DNA of 20,111 nucleotides from an uncultured Spirochaetia bacterium (GTDB lineage Bacteria > Spirochaetota > UBA4802 > JAGODF01): contig CALCJG010000135.1 of NCBI GenBank assembly GCA_937967705.1, positions 1 to 20,111 of the forward strand. Direction: 5' to 3'. A program made the position numbers and the translations under genes. Numbering within the stretch: the stretch's first letter is position 1; the number at the start of each line of letters is the position of its first letter. Shown in pieces: positions 8,414 through 15,217 of this stretch. Under the pieces are notes generated by a model, which did no database searches, was not told the DNA's origin, and worked only from the letters and a program-made list of their open reading frames with translations.

Positions 8414-9511
8414 ATGACGCTGTTTCCCTTGAAAAACATCCGTAATCTCTTCGCCAGGATCGAAGAGATACCGCCGATCGTCCCCTTCCAGGACCGGCGT
8501 TTCTTTGTCTTCTGCAACTATATGTTCCTATACTCCTTCCTGGGGCACTTAACCTTCCAGCCCATATTCTACTATATGGACAACGGGATGGTGCTCTTTA
8601 ACAACACCCTTTGCCTCTTTCTGGACATTATGGTTCTGGCACTTAACCGGAGGGGACGTACTCAAATCGCTTCGTTCCTCTGGCTCATCGAGATATCCTA
8701 TCATGCCTCCTACTGCGTTCTCGCCTTTGGATGGAATTTCGGTTTTCAATACTACTTCCTGACGATGAGCATCATCGTCTTCTTCTCCCGCTGGCATATT
8801 GCCCTTCAAGTATTAATGGAATCTCTTCTATGCGTTGCCTGCATACTGCTCTTCAAATACAGCCATGCACATGCGCCCTACACGGAAATCACATCCCTTG
8901 CCCCGGATTACTTTCACGCCTCCAATGTCCTGGCCAATTTCATCGGGCTCAGCTACGCCGCCTTTTATTATCGTAAATACTCCGACCAGGCAGCGGAAAA
9001 GCTTCACTTCCAGGCCACTCACGACCGCCTGACCGGGGTTCTCAACCGCAGCGCGCTGCTGGGAAGGCTCACAGGGGAGATATTGCGTGCGGGGAGAGAA
9101 GGCACTCCCCTGGGAATAATTATGATTGACATCGATCATTTTAAGAGAATAAACGATGATCACGGCCACCTGATGGGAGACAGGATACTGATCGGTGTCA
9201 CCAGGATTCTCTGCCTCCTGTTGCGGGCCTACGATTCGATCGGACGGTACGGCGGGGAGGAGTTCATGATCCTCCTGCCCGGCTGCGATCTGGAGAAAAC
9301 CGGTCAGATTGGCGAGCGCCTGAGGGCCTTGGTTGAGGCCGGCGACAGGGAGCATTCCATCCCTCTTCCCGTAACCATGAGCGGTGGGGTCGTGGCCCTG
9401 GAAAGCAATTTCAACCACACCGTGGACGAGGTCATCGAAGCCTCCGACAGGGCCATGTACAGCGCCAAGAAAAAAGGCCGAAACCGTGTTGAAAGGGGCG
9501 ACGTATTGTAG
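8414..9511 (+). CDS. membrane diguanylate cyclase (GGDEF)
   Basis: This 365-residue protein makes cyclic di-GMP from two GTP at the inner membrane. The N-terminal half (about 30-185) holds about five or six hydrophobic helices rich in aromatic residues, of a type I cannot assign to a named sensor family. It is followed by a GGDEF domain (about 195-362) starting at HDRLTGVLNRSALL. The active-site signature is GGEEF (280-284), an active variant. RAYD (271-274), five residues upstream, matches the RxxD inhibitory site for product feedback. The ribosome binding site of the ATG at 8414 is weak. The next gene starts 38 bases downstream on the same strand. Confidence 0.92.
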   Translation: MTLFPLKNIRNLFARIEEIPPIVPFQDRRFFVFCNYMFLYSFLGHLTFQPIFYYMDNGMVLFNNTLCLFLDIMVLALNRRGRTQIASFLWLIEISYHASYCVLAFGWNFGFQYYFLTMSIIVFFSRWHIALQVLMESLLCVACILLFKYSHAHAPYTEITSLAPDYFHASNVLANFIGLSYAAFYYRKYSDQAAEKLHFQATHDRLTGVLNRSALLGRLTGEILRAGREGTPLGIIMIDIDHFKRINDDHGHLMGDRILIGVTRILCLLLRAYDSIGRYGGEEFMILLPGCDLEKTGQIGERLRALVEAGDREHSIPLPVTMSGGVVALESNFNHTVDEVIEASDRAMYSAKKKGRNRVERGDVL

Positions 9512-9549
9512 TAAAATTTCAGGAAGATATCATCACTTGAGGAAATGTT

Positions 9550-10818
9550 ATGATAAGCAGCGGCATCGATTACCTTGACCGACTAACCGGCGGACTGAGC
9601 ATGGGAGACAATGTAGTCTGGCAGATTTCCAACGGTGTGCCGGTGGAATACTTCATCCGTAGCCTGCTCAGCAAGTCCGGCGATCTCAGTCGTTCCATCG
9701 TCTACGTCAATTTCAACTATTCGCCTCACACCATCTGCAAGCGCTTCGACGACATATACCGGAACCAGAACGTCACCCTCATAGACGCCTTTACCCACGG
9801 CAAGGGCAACAGCGACGCCGTCTTCATGGACTTCTACAATCATGAAAGCGATTACGATCTCTCGAAAATCATCAGGGTGGAAAATCCCCGGGACATCCCC
9901 TCCTTCATCGCCCTCATGAACGAGATACAGAAGGAGAACAAGAACGGCTCCTTCTACGTTTTCGACAGCCTCACCGGGATGAACGAGCTCTGGAAGGACG
10001 AGCGGGCGGTGCTGGACTTCTTCTCCTTTACCTGCCCCAAGCTCTACGACCTCAACACCATCGCCTACTGGGTCTACGAGAAGGATGCCCACTCCCGGGA
10101 GTTCATCGCGGGGCTCATGCACATCACCCAGATCGTCATCGCGGTGAGCAACACCGACAGCTCCTATTACGAGATGCGGATACAGAAGCTGGAGGACCGC
10201 TCCTCCCCCAATCTGAGCGGTCCCCATCACTTCCGCATCATCGACCGCGAGATCCGCTTCCAGGACATCAAGCAGGACGCCTTCCGCTTCGGCAACAAGG
10301 TCAAGGAATTGAGAAAATCGGCGGGGATCACCCAGGCGGAGCTGGCTTCCCGTTTGGGGATGACCCCAGGAGCCATATCCCAGATCGAGAACGACATCAT
10401 CACCCCTTCCCTCAATACCCTGGTGCAGATGTCCTCACTTTTCACCCGGCCCCTGGAGTATTTCATCAGCTCCGGGATGAACCGCAGCGACGACAAGGGT
10501 TACGCCATCTTCCGAAAGGAAGAGATCAAGTACGGCGGCGCCCGCAAGGTGACGATACACACCCTCTCCGACGAGAAAAGCATGGAGGTCAAACCCTACA
10601 CCGTCCGGATGGCGGGCTACGAGAAGGTGGACGGTCCCATACTGCTCCACAAGGGCAAGGAATTCATCAGCGTCCTGGCCGGGGTGCTCAACCTCACCAT
10701 CAACGGAGAGGAGCAGCAGTTCCGCAAGGGCGATTCCATACTCCTGCACAAGAGTTTCATCGAGCGCTGGGCCAATCCAGGCAAGAGCGACTGCGAATTC
10801 CTCTATATACTGCTCTGA
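9550..10818 (+). CDS. degenerate KaiC/RAD55-like domain fused to XRE helix-turn-helix and cupin
   Basis: Three parts are visible in 422 residues. Residues 1-238 resemble a KaiC/RAD55 RecA-fold domain (SSGIDYLDRLTGGLSMGDNVV at the start, a Walker-B-like SFYVFDSLTGM at 134-144). The P-loop position reads QISNGVPVEYF with no GK[ST], so ATP hydrolysis is unlikely. Residues 248-302 form an XRE helix-turn-helix (VKELRKSAGITQAELASRLG, GAISQIENDIITPSL). Residues about 365-422 form a cupin (VLAGVLNLTINGEEQQFRKGDSILL). XRE-cupin regulators are common; the N-terminal KaiC-like addition is not. It is probably a DNA-binding regulator sensing a ligand by the cupin. A GAGGAAATG site precedes the ATG. It lies between the cyclase and the AlkD-like gene. 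Confidence 0.85.
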   Translation: MISSGIDYLDRLTGGLSMGDNVVWQISNGVPVEYFIRSLLSKSGDLSRSIVYVNFNYSPHTICKRFDDIYRNQNVTLIDAFTHGKGNSDAVFMDFYNHESDYDLSKIIRVENPRDIPSFIALMNEIQKENKNGSFYVFDSLTGMNELWKDERAVLDFFSFTCPKLYDLNTIAYWVYEKDAHSREFIAGLMHITQIVIAVSNTDSSYYEMRIQKLEDRSSPNLSGPHHFRIIDREIRFQDIKQDAFRFGNKVKELRKSAGITQAELASRLGMTPGAISQIENDIITPSLNTLVQMSSLFTRPLEYFISSGMNRSDDKGYAIFRKEEIKYGGARKVTIHTLSDEKSMEVKPYTVRMAGYEKVDGPILLHKGKEFISVLAGVLNLTINGEEQQFRKGDSILLHKSFIERWANPGKSDCEFLYILL

Positions 10819-10828
10819 GATCTCCCAC

Positions 10829-11521
10829 ATGGGACATGAGGACACTGCCCGACTCATAGACTTGCTTCGATCCCTGGCAAGCCCCCGCAACCGGGAGGGA
10901 ATGGGCCGCTTCGGAATCAACACCCGCCGGGCCCTGGGGGTCCCCATGCCCGAGCTGCGCAAACTGGCCCGGCTGCACCGCAGAGACCATGTCCTGGCCG
11001 GGGAACTCTGGGCCTCCGGGATCCATGAAGCCCACATACTGGCCTGCCTGGTGGATGACCCGGCCCTCGTAACAGAGGCCCAGATGGAACAATGGGTCAG
11101 CGACTTCGACTCCTGGGATCTCTGCGATCAGTGCTGCATGAACCTCTTTGACAGCACCCCCTTCGCAGTTGTCAACGCCCTGCAATGCAGCGGGCGCGGC
11201 GACGACTTCGTCAAGCGGGCCGGCTTTGCCCTCATGGCCTCCCTGGCCGTCCACGACAAACAGGCGGAAGACAAACTCTTTCTCTCCTTCCTTACTGTCA
11301 TCCTTGGGGAATCCACAGACGAGAGAAACTTCGTTCGGAAGGCGGTTAACTGGGCCCTGCGCCAGACAGGCAAGAGGAACCGGTCCCTTAACGGGGCCGC
11401 CCTGAAAACTGCAGGGGAAATGGCCCTGCTGGAATCCAAAAGCGCCCGCTGGAACGCCGCCGACGCTATCCGGGAACTGAGAAGCGACAAGGTGCAGAAG
11501 AAAATAGGAGGGGTCCGATAA
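10829..11521 (+). CDS. AlkD-family DNA alkylation repair protein
   Basis: This 230-residue all-helical HEAT-repeat protein belongs to the DNA alkylation repair family, whose members excise N3- and N7-alkylated bases. The characteristic segment FDSWDLCDQ (93-101) carries the Trp and Asp (W96, D100) that correspond to the catalytic-pocket residues of AlkD. KRAGFALMASLA and RNFVRKAVNWALRQTGKRN follow in the expected order. The start is 10 bases after the stop of the KaiC-like/XRE/cupin gene, so the two are probably cotranscribed. The gene ends directly against a small downstream reading frame. Substrate range cannot be read from sequence. Confidence 0.9.
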   Translation: MGHEDTARLIDLLRSLASPRNREGMGRFGINTRRALGVPMPELRKLARLHRRDHVLAGELWASGIHEAHILACLVDDPALVTEAQMEQWVSDFDSWDLCDQCCMNLFDSTPFAVVNALQCSGRGDDFVKRAGFALMASLAVHDKQAEDKLFLSFLTVILGESTDERNFVRKAVNWALRQTGKRNRSLNGAALKTAGEMALLESKSARWNAADAIRELRSDKVQKKIGGVR

Positions 11522-11522
11522 C

Positions 11523-11633
11523 ATGGGGACGCGAGAAAACCGGATACTCCTGACCTTCTTTCTTCTTATGGGAGCCATCGCCCTCGCTTCCCCGATGAGA
11601 GAATACCTGATGCCCCAGGGCAAACTGCATTAG
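11523..11633 (+). CDS. 36-residue hydrophobic small protein
   Basis: A short frame of 36 codons starts one base after the AlkD-family stop. It is preceded by a near-perfect Shine-Dalgarno sequence (AGGAGGGG at about 11506-11513), which would have no purpose otherwise. The peptide has a charged start (MGTRENR), a hydrophobic stretch (ILLTFFLLMGAIALA) and a short polar tail of about 13 residues. It could be a small membrane protein or an exported peptide, since ALA/S resembles a signal peptidase site. It is translationally linked to the AlkD-family gene. I know no family for it; a remnant of a longer gene is the alternative. Confidence 0.6.
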   Translation: MGTRENRILLTFFLLMGAIALASPMREYLMPQGKLH

Positions 11634-11684
11634 TCCGAAATCCAAGAATCGGCCGGGAGGAAAGATAAAGCGGCAGGCTTGCGT

Positions 11685-12890
11685 TTATAGAGTCGATGCG
11701 AAGTTTTTAAGGGCCGACAGAACCGTATCCAGATGAGCCCGGGTATGCCCCGCGTTCATGTTGAAACGCAGCCGGGCCTGTTTGAGGGACACCGCCGGAA
11801 AGACGATGGAGTCCACATGGATCCGGTAATCTCGTTCCAGGGAGCGGGCAAAGGATTCGCATTTCAGCTCATCCCCTATCCAGACCGGAATGATGCAGCT
11901 CTCCCTGCTCATGACCCGGTACCCCAGGGCCTCGACGCCCGTCACGAAATAACGCTGGTTTTCCCATATCTGATGCCGCAGATGGGGTTCGTCCCTCACC
12001 ACGTCGATGGCCTCGGAGATGGCGCAGGCCTGATCCGGCGGCACCGTCGAGGTAAAGCCGTAGGAACTGCATGAGAATCTCAGCAGGTCGGTAATGGTGT
12101 TTTCCGTGGCGATGAACCCCCCTATGGCGCCGTAGGCCTTGCTCAGGGTTCCCATGCAGATGATCCGGGGACTTTCGATGCGGAAATGCTCGGTGGTCCC
12201 GCAGCCGGTTTCACCCAGCAGGCCGGTCCCATGGGCGTCGTCAATGTAGATCATGGCGTCGTACCTCTCCGCCAGTTCCAGCATCTCCGGGAGCGGAACG
12301 ATATCCCCGTCCTGACTGAAAACCCCGTCGCTCACGATGATGGGGATATCCGCCTTATTTTCCTTCAGTTTCTGCTCCAGGTCGTTCATATCCGCATGGC
12401 GGTACTTGACCGAGGGAACCCGGGACATGGCGATCCCCTCCCGGATGCTCACATGGTTGAACTGATCGGTAAAGTAGGTGTAGGTATAGGAGCGGGAGGG
12501 GGTATGGCCGAAGAACCTGGCCAGCTTGCCGGTGTTGACCAGCGAGGAGAGCACCCCCAGGTTGGTCAGGTACCCCGTGGCGAAGATCATTGCGGAGCTT
12601 TTATGCTTCAGCCGTGCTAGCTTCTCCTCCAGGTCGGTATACACCTCCATATCGCCCCCCAGGAGTCGTGACTCGCAGTTGGCCACACCGTACTTTTCCA
12701 GTCCCTCCCGGGCTTTTTGAATCAACCGGGGATGCCTGGCCAGACAGAGATAATTGTTGGAACTGAAGGAGACGTACTCCCTCCCCTCCTTCGTGAAGGT
12801 GGGAGACGGCAGGGTGCTGGCGCAGGGGATGAGATGAATCATCTCCCTGACGGGGGCAAACCAGTCATGGATTTCCTGTAATTCTCGCAT
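11685..12890 (-). CDS. alpha-oxoamine synthase, probable serine palmitoyltransferase
   Basis: This 401-residue PLP enzyme of the family including serine palmitoyltransferase, KBL, BioF and ALAS condenses an amino acid with an acyl-CoA. Family motifs are FSSNNYLCLA (42-51), VSDGVFSQDGD, YIDDAHGTGLLGETG and TLSKAYGAIGG, with K251 as the PLP lysine. Motifs alone do not fix the substrate. The operon partner is a 3-ketosphinganine-reductase-like dehydrogenase, which points to serine plus a long-chain acyl-CoA; 2-amino-3-ketobutyrate ligase or BioF activity is less likely. Compared with typical members there is an extra Arg/Tyr-rich stretch (about 121-141, GKLARFFGHTPSRSYTYTYF) just before the conserved DQFNHVS. 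It lies 17 bases after the dehydrogenase gene. Confidence 0.85.
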   Translation of the reverse strand: MRELQEIHDWFAPVREMIHLIPCASTLPSPTFTKEGREYVSFSSNNYLCLARHPRLIQKAREGLEKYGVANCESRLLGGDMEVYTDLEEKLARLKHKSSAMIFATGYLTNLGVLSSLVNTGKLARFFGHTPSRSYTYTYFTDQFNHVSIREGIAMSRVPSVKYRHADMNDLEQKLKENKADIPIIVSDGVFSQDGDIVPLPEMLELAERYDAMIYIDDAHGTGLLGETGCGTTEHFRIESPRIICMGTLSKAYGAIGGFIATENTITDLLRFSCSSYGFTSTVPPDQACAISEAIDVVRDEPHLRHQIWENQRYFVTGVEALGYRVMSRESCIIPVWIGDELKCESFARSLERDYRIHVDSIVFPAVSLKQARLRFNMNAGHTRAHLDTVLSALKNFASTL

Positions 12891-12907
12891 ACGGATACCT
12901 CTTAGAG

Positions 12908-13732
12908 TTATTTATCTGTGTGATGAGCCGCGCCGCGAATCTGGCGGTCCATGACGAAGTTTACCAGGGAAGGGATAAACCTCTTGGCCCAGAGTATGAA
13001 CCTCCCCTCCAGGCCGGGGATGATGAGATACTGCCGCTTCCTCATACCTCTGAGGAGCGCCTCGGCCACCTGATCGGCGGTGAGGACTTTCGCATTTTCG
13101 GAGAGGGCCCAGGTTTCGGGGGGCTTGGTGAGGTTTTCGTCCTTAAAGCCCGGCGTGTCGGTATCCGGGGGGCAGAGCACCGAGAGGGAGATGCCGTAGC
13201 GTTTCAGTTCGCTCTGCAGCACCTCGGACAGGCCCATCACCGCAAACTTGGAGGCGGCGTAATCCGCATAACCGAAGACCCCCAGGAATCCGATGATGGA
13301 AGAAACGTTGACGATGTAGCCGCCCCGCTCTTTCATGAAGGGCAGGAGTGCCGAAATCATGTTCCAGGTCCCGTAGAGATTGGTCTTGATCGTGGCATCG
13401 AACTGGGCGTAGGGAATGTCCTCGAAATACCGAGGATACCCGATCCCGGCGTTGTTGATCAGAACGTCGGGAGGGCCGAAACCCTCCGCCGCCCCGGCAG
13501 CGATGCGGCAGACCTCCTCATGGTTCCCCACATCCATCGTCCGGTACCCGATTCGCTGGCCGGCGGACCGGACGCAGGAGCGGACCTCGTCCACCGCCTT
13601 CTTCAGGGCCTCTTCGCGGCGGGCGAAGAGAAGCAGATGGGCGCCCCGGCGGGCAAAGGCCCGGGCGACGGCCAGACCGATCCCCATGGAACCCCCGGTA
13701 ATATAGACGACCCTGTTTGAAAAGTCTTTCAT
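12908..13732 (-). CDS. short-chain dehydrogenase, probable 3-ketodihydrosphingosine reductase
   Basis: This 274-residue classical SDR has the nucleotide-binding TGGSMGIG (12-19), NNAG (93-96) and the catalytic Ser (VNVSS, 141-145) with Y158 and K162 in YAASK. After the active site it reads CPPDTDTPGFKDENLTKPPET (187-207). This closely resembles the PPDTDTPGF-EEN-TKP-ET signature of eukaryotic 3-ketodihydrosphingosine reductase (KDSR/TSC10). The C-terminus has a hydrophobic, membrane-leaning helix region (about 243-262). With the following alpha-oxoamine synthase it would perform the first two steps of sphingoid-base synthesis: condensation, then NADPH reduction of the ketone. A weak promoter candidate (TTGACA on the minus strand at 13860-13855) lies about 120 bases upstream. 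Confidence 0.88.
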   Translation of the reverse strand: MKDFSNRVVYITGGSMGIGLAVARAFARRGAHLLLFARREEALKKAVDEVRSCVRSAGQRIGYRTMDVGNHEEVCRIAAGAAEGFGPPDVLINNAGIGYPRYFEDIPYAQFDATIKTNLYGTWNMISALLPFMKERGGYIVNVSSIIGFLGVFGYADYAASKFAVMGLSEVLQSELKRYGISLSVLCPPDTDTPGFKDENLTKPPETWALSENAKVLTADQVAEALLRGMRKRQYLIIPGLEGRFILWAKRFIPSLVNFVMDRQIRGAAHHTDK

Positions 13733-13897
13733 CGGCCCTTTTGGTTGGGAAGCCAGTTGTAATATTGATTCAGGTCTGAAGCAATCGTAGCAGAGCGGGC
13801 AATAAAGAATGGCTGCATCAGATTGGTGAGTGGGCTAATAGTGCAGCGCGTTTCTGTCAAGGGGAATTACGGGGGTATCCCATAAAAAATGCCAGGT

Positions 13898-13984
13898 TAA
13901 ACCGCGGGAGGAGCCGGACCGCTCTCTCTTCTCCATCGCCGTGGCGGCGGGGTTCAACTCCCCCACTCCCTTCAACGCGGTTTA
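13898..13984. repeat. long inverted repeat enclosing nested hairpins
   Basis: A perfect 9-bp inverted repeat (TAAACCGCG at 13898-13906, CGCGGTTTA at 13976-13984) encloses further stems: GGAG/CTCC just inside, GCCG/CGGC (13938-13941 with 13945-13948) and GGGG/CCCC (13949-13952 with 13960-13963). The last closes a 7-base TTCAACT loop. Read on the minus strand, the outer repeat begins at the stop codon of a possible 54-residue gene and is followed by ATTTTTTAT, so it may act as its terminator. It could equally be a small structured RNA. Confidence 0.5.
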
Positions 13985-14146
13985 TTCCCGGATGAGGGGG
14001 GTCTCTCCCAACCGATACCGCAGGGGCAAACCGTAAGGACGCATAACCCATTCTTTGAAAAAGCCGAAGAACTTATTGCCTTCTTTCTTTCGGATCCTCT
14101 CATAGATATAATCATTGACAAGCACGGAAGTGGGGAGCCATCTCAT
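13982..14146 (-). CDS. possible 54-residue small protein
   Basis: A short frame opens with ATG at 14146 and ends at TAA (13984-13982). The product is rich in aromatic and basic residues with a plausible protein composition (NDYIYERIRKKEGNKFFGFF, then EWVMRPYGLPLRYRLGETPL). No recognisable family and no good Shine-Dalgarno site are visible. Its stop codon lies in the right arm of the inverted repeat at 13898-13984. It is divergent from the RNase H gene if the latter starts at 14199. Composition is the main evidence, so the call is tentative. Confidence 0.4.
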   Translation of the reverse strand: MRWLPTSVLVNDYIYERIRKKEGNKFFGFFKEWVMRPYGLPLRYRLGETPLIRE

Positions 14147-14198
14147 TGATCAGGTATCTCTTTCCCCGAATTCTGACCAGGAACATTTACAACCGAGT

Positions 14199-14939
14199 AT
14201 GGATAGACACGACTCGACACAGCTCTTCCGCCTCCGGGGCGTCCAGCGCCTCTCCAGCGGCATCGCATGCACAGTCTCCCTGCAGGAGGCACCGCTCGGC
14301 GATTCCCCCTGCCAGCGCATAGTCTATTACGAGGACCGGTCCCTGATCGACTATGAAATCCCCGAGGCGGCCTTCACCCCTGTCCTGAGAAAGAACGAAA
14401 TCCTGCTGAAAAAAATACTCTCAAACTGCATAAAAGCGGCGGGTACGGACGACATTGACATTCCCTTCGTTTTCCCGGAACGCTGTGAAGAGCGTATCAT
14501 CCCGGACGATGCCATCCAGATTTTTACCGATGGCAGCCTCGCACAAACCGGGATCGGGGGATGGGCGGGGATCATTAACTATGCCACTGGAGCGGCAAGG
14601 GAAACCTCCGGGCGCGAGCCCTGCGATGGGAGCAACAGAACCGAACTCCTGGCAGTCGTGAACACCCTGAATCTGCTGGATCGGGACGGCCCGGCCGTCG
14701 TGAACACGGACAGCCGGTATGTCATCCGGGGCGCCGAGGTATGGCTCTTCAACTGGGAGCGGAACGGTTTTTTTACCGCACAGAACCGTCCCGTAAAAAA
14801 CAGGGATCTCTGGGAAGCCCTGTCGGCCTTAAGGAGGCGGAGGGAGATTCATTTCCGCTGGATACCCTCCTCCGACGATCATCCCCATCACCGGCGATGC
14901 GATCTCCTGGCGCGAGAGATGTCGCTCTCTTCGCCGTAA
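14199..14939 (+). CDS. RNase H family protein with an extra N-terminal region
   Basis: The C-terminal 140 residues are an RNase H type 1 domain that cleaves RNA in RNA-DNA hybrids. All four metal-binding acidic residues are identifiable: D111 in IFTDGS, E149 in NRTELLAV, D171 in VNTDSRYV and D235 in RRCDLLARE (246-residue numbering). About 105 residues precede the domain and do not look like the usual hybrid-binding domain. I chose the ATG at 14199. A TTG at 14115 would add 28 residues but has no ribosome binding site and would overlap the divergent small frame. Neither start has a strong Shine-Dalgarno sequence. Confidence 0.85.
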   Translation: MDRHDSTQLFRLRGVQRLSSGIACTVSLQEAPLGDSPCQRIVYYEDRSLIDYEIPEAAFTPVLRKNEILLKKILSNCIKAAGTDDIDIPFVFPERCEERIIPDDAIQIFTDGSLAQTGIGGWAGIINYATGAARETSGREPCDGSNRTELLAVVNTLNLLDRDGPAVVNTDSRYVIRGAEVWLFNWERNGFFTAQNRPVKNRDLWEALSALRRRREIHFRWIPSSDDHPHHRRCDLLAREMSLSSP

Positions 14940-15009
14940 GGCCGGCGGAGGCCGTACCCTCCAATCCCCGAGACAAGTCCCTGCTGACAGGTCAACCCGT
15001 ACACAGACC

Positions 15010-15072
15010 CTTTACCGGCATCAGTTGGGCTTCTTCAGCGTTTTTTCTCTAAACCGAATTCCGCCGGTAAAG
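15010..15072. repeat. 10-bp perfect inverted repeat with 43-base loop
   Basis: CTTTACCGGC at 15010-15019 is exactly complementary to GCCGGTAAAG at 15063-15072. It lies in the roughly 280-base gap after the RNase H gene, upstream of the promoter for the next gene. The loop contains a T-run (about 15041-15046). It may be a terminator-like or structured-RNA element; otherwise the gap holds only the promoter described next. Confidence 0.5.
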
Positions 15073-15125
15073 CAATGAAGCATAGACTGTTGTGCTTGCA
15101 ATCCCCCCCGAAAGAAGAAATCCGC

Positions 15126-15153
15126 TTGACAAAATCCCTATACAATATACTAT
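15126..15153 (+). promoter_or_regulatory. sigma-70-type promoter
   Basis: A perfect TTGACA (15126-15131) is followed after 16 bases by TACTAT (15148-15153), in an AT-rich stretch that stands out from its surroundings. It would start transcription about 60 bases before the ATG at 15218. Confidence 0.65.
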
Positions 15154-15217
15154 GTACTCAAAGTCTATATTATATTGCATCTCGGCATTCTCCAACATCC
15201 ATCACGGAGGGTTGATC

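Noticed and set aside
10757..11623. Long open minus-strand frame opposite the AlkD-type gene
   Set aside because: Its product has no family features and the frame is explained by codon bias of the well-supported plus-strand gene.
13906..13970. tRNA or tmRNA 3' end suggested by the GGGG-TTCAACT-CCCC hairpin
   Set aside because: There is no D-arm, no anticodon arm of correct length, no matching 7-bp acceptor stem and no CCA; a tmRNA 5' half would have to lie inside the dehydrogenase gene.
14019..14050. Segment resembling the core of a cyclic di-GMP-I (GEMM) riboswitch (GGGGCAAACC...GGACGCA)
   Set aside because: The stem between the two conserved parts would be only two or three base pairs, the downstream second arm is missing, and the stretch lies inside a plausible small minus-strand reading frame.
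13857..14051. 64-codon minus-strand frame in the intergenic region
   Set aside because: It is rich in Gly/Pro/Arg of the kind produced by GC-rich noncoding sequence, and runs through the inverted-repeat structure; the overlapping 54-codon frame looks more protein-like.
14115..14198. RNase H gene start at the TTG at 14115
   Set aside because: It is a rare start codon with no ribosome binding site, and it would overlap the divergent small frame; the added 28 residues look non-conserved.
15092..15217. Extension of the 136-residue protein to a start at 15092
   Set aside because: The extension would run through the TTGACA/TACTAT promoter, and the ATG at 15218 has a clear ACGGAGGG site.
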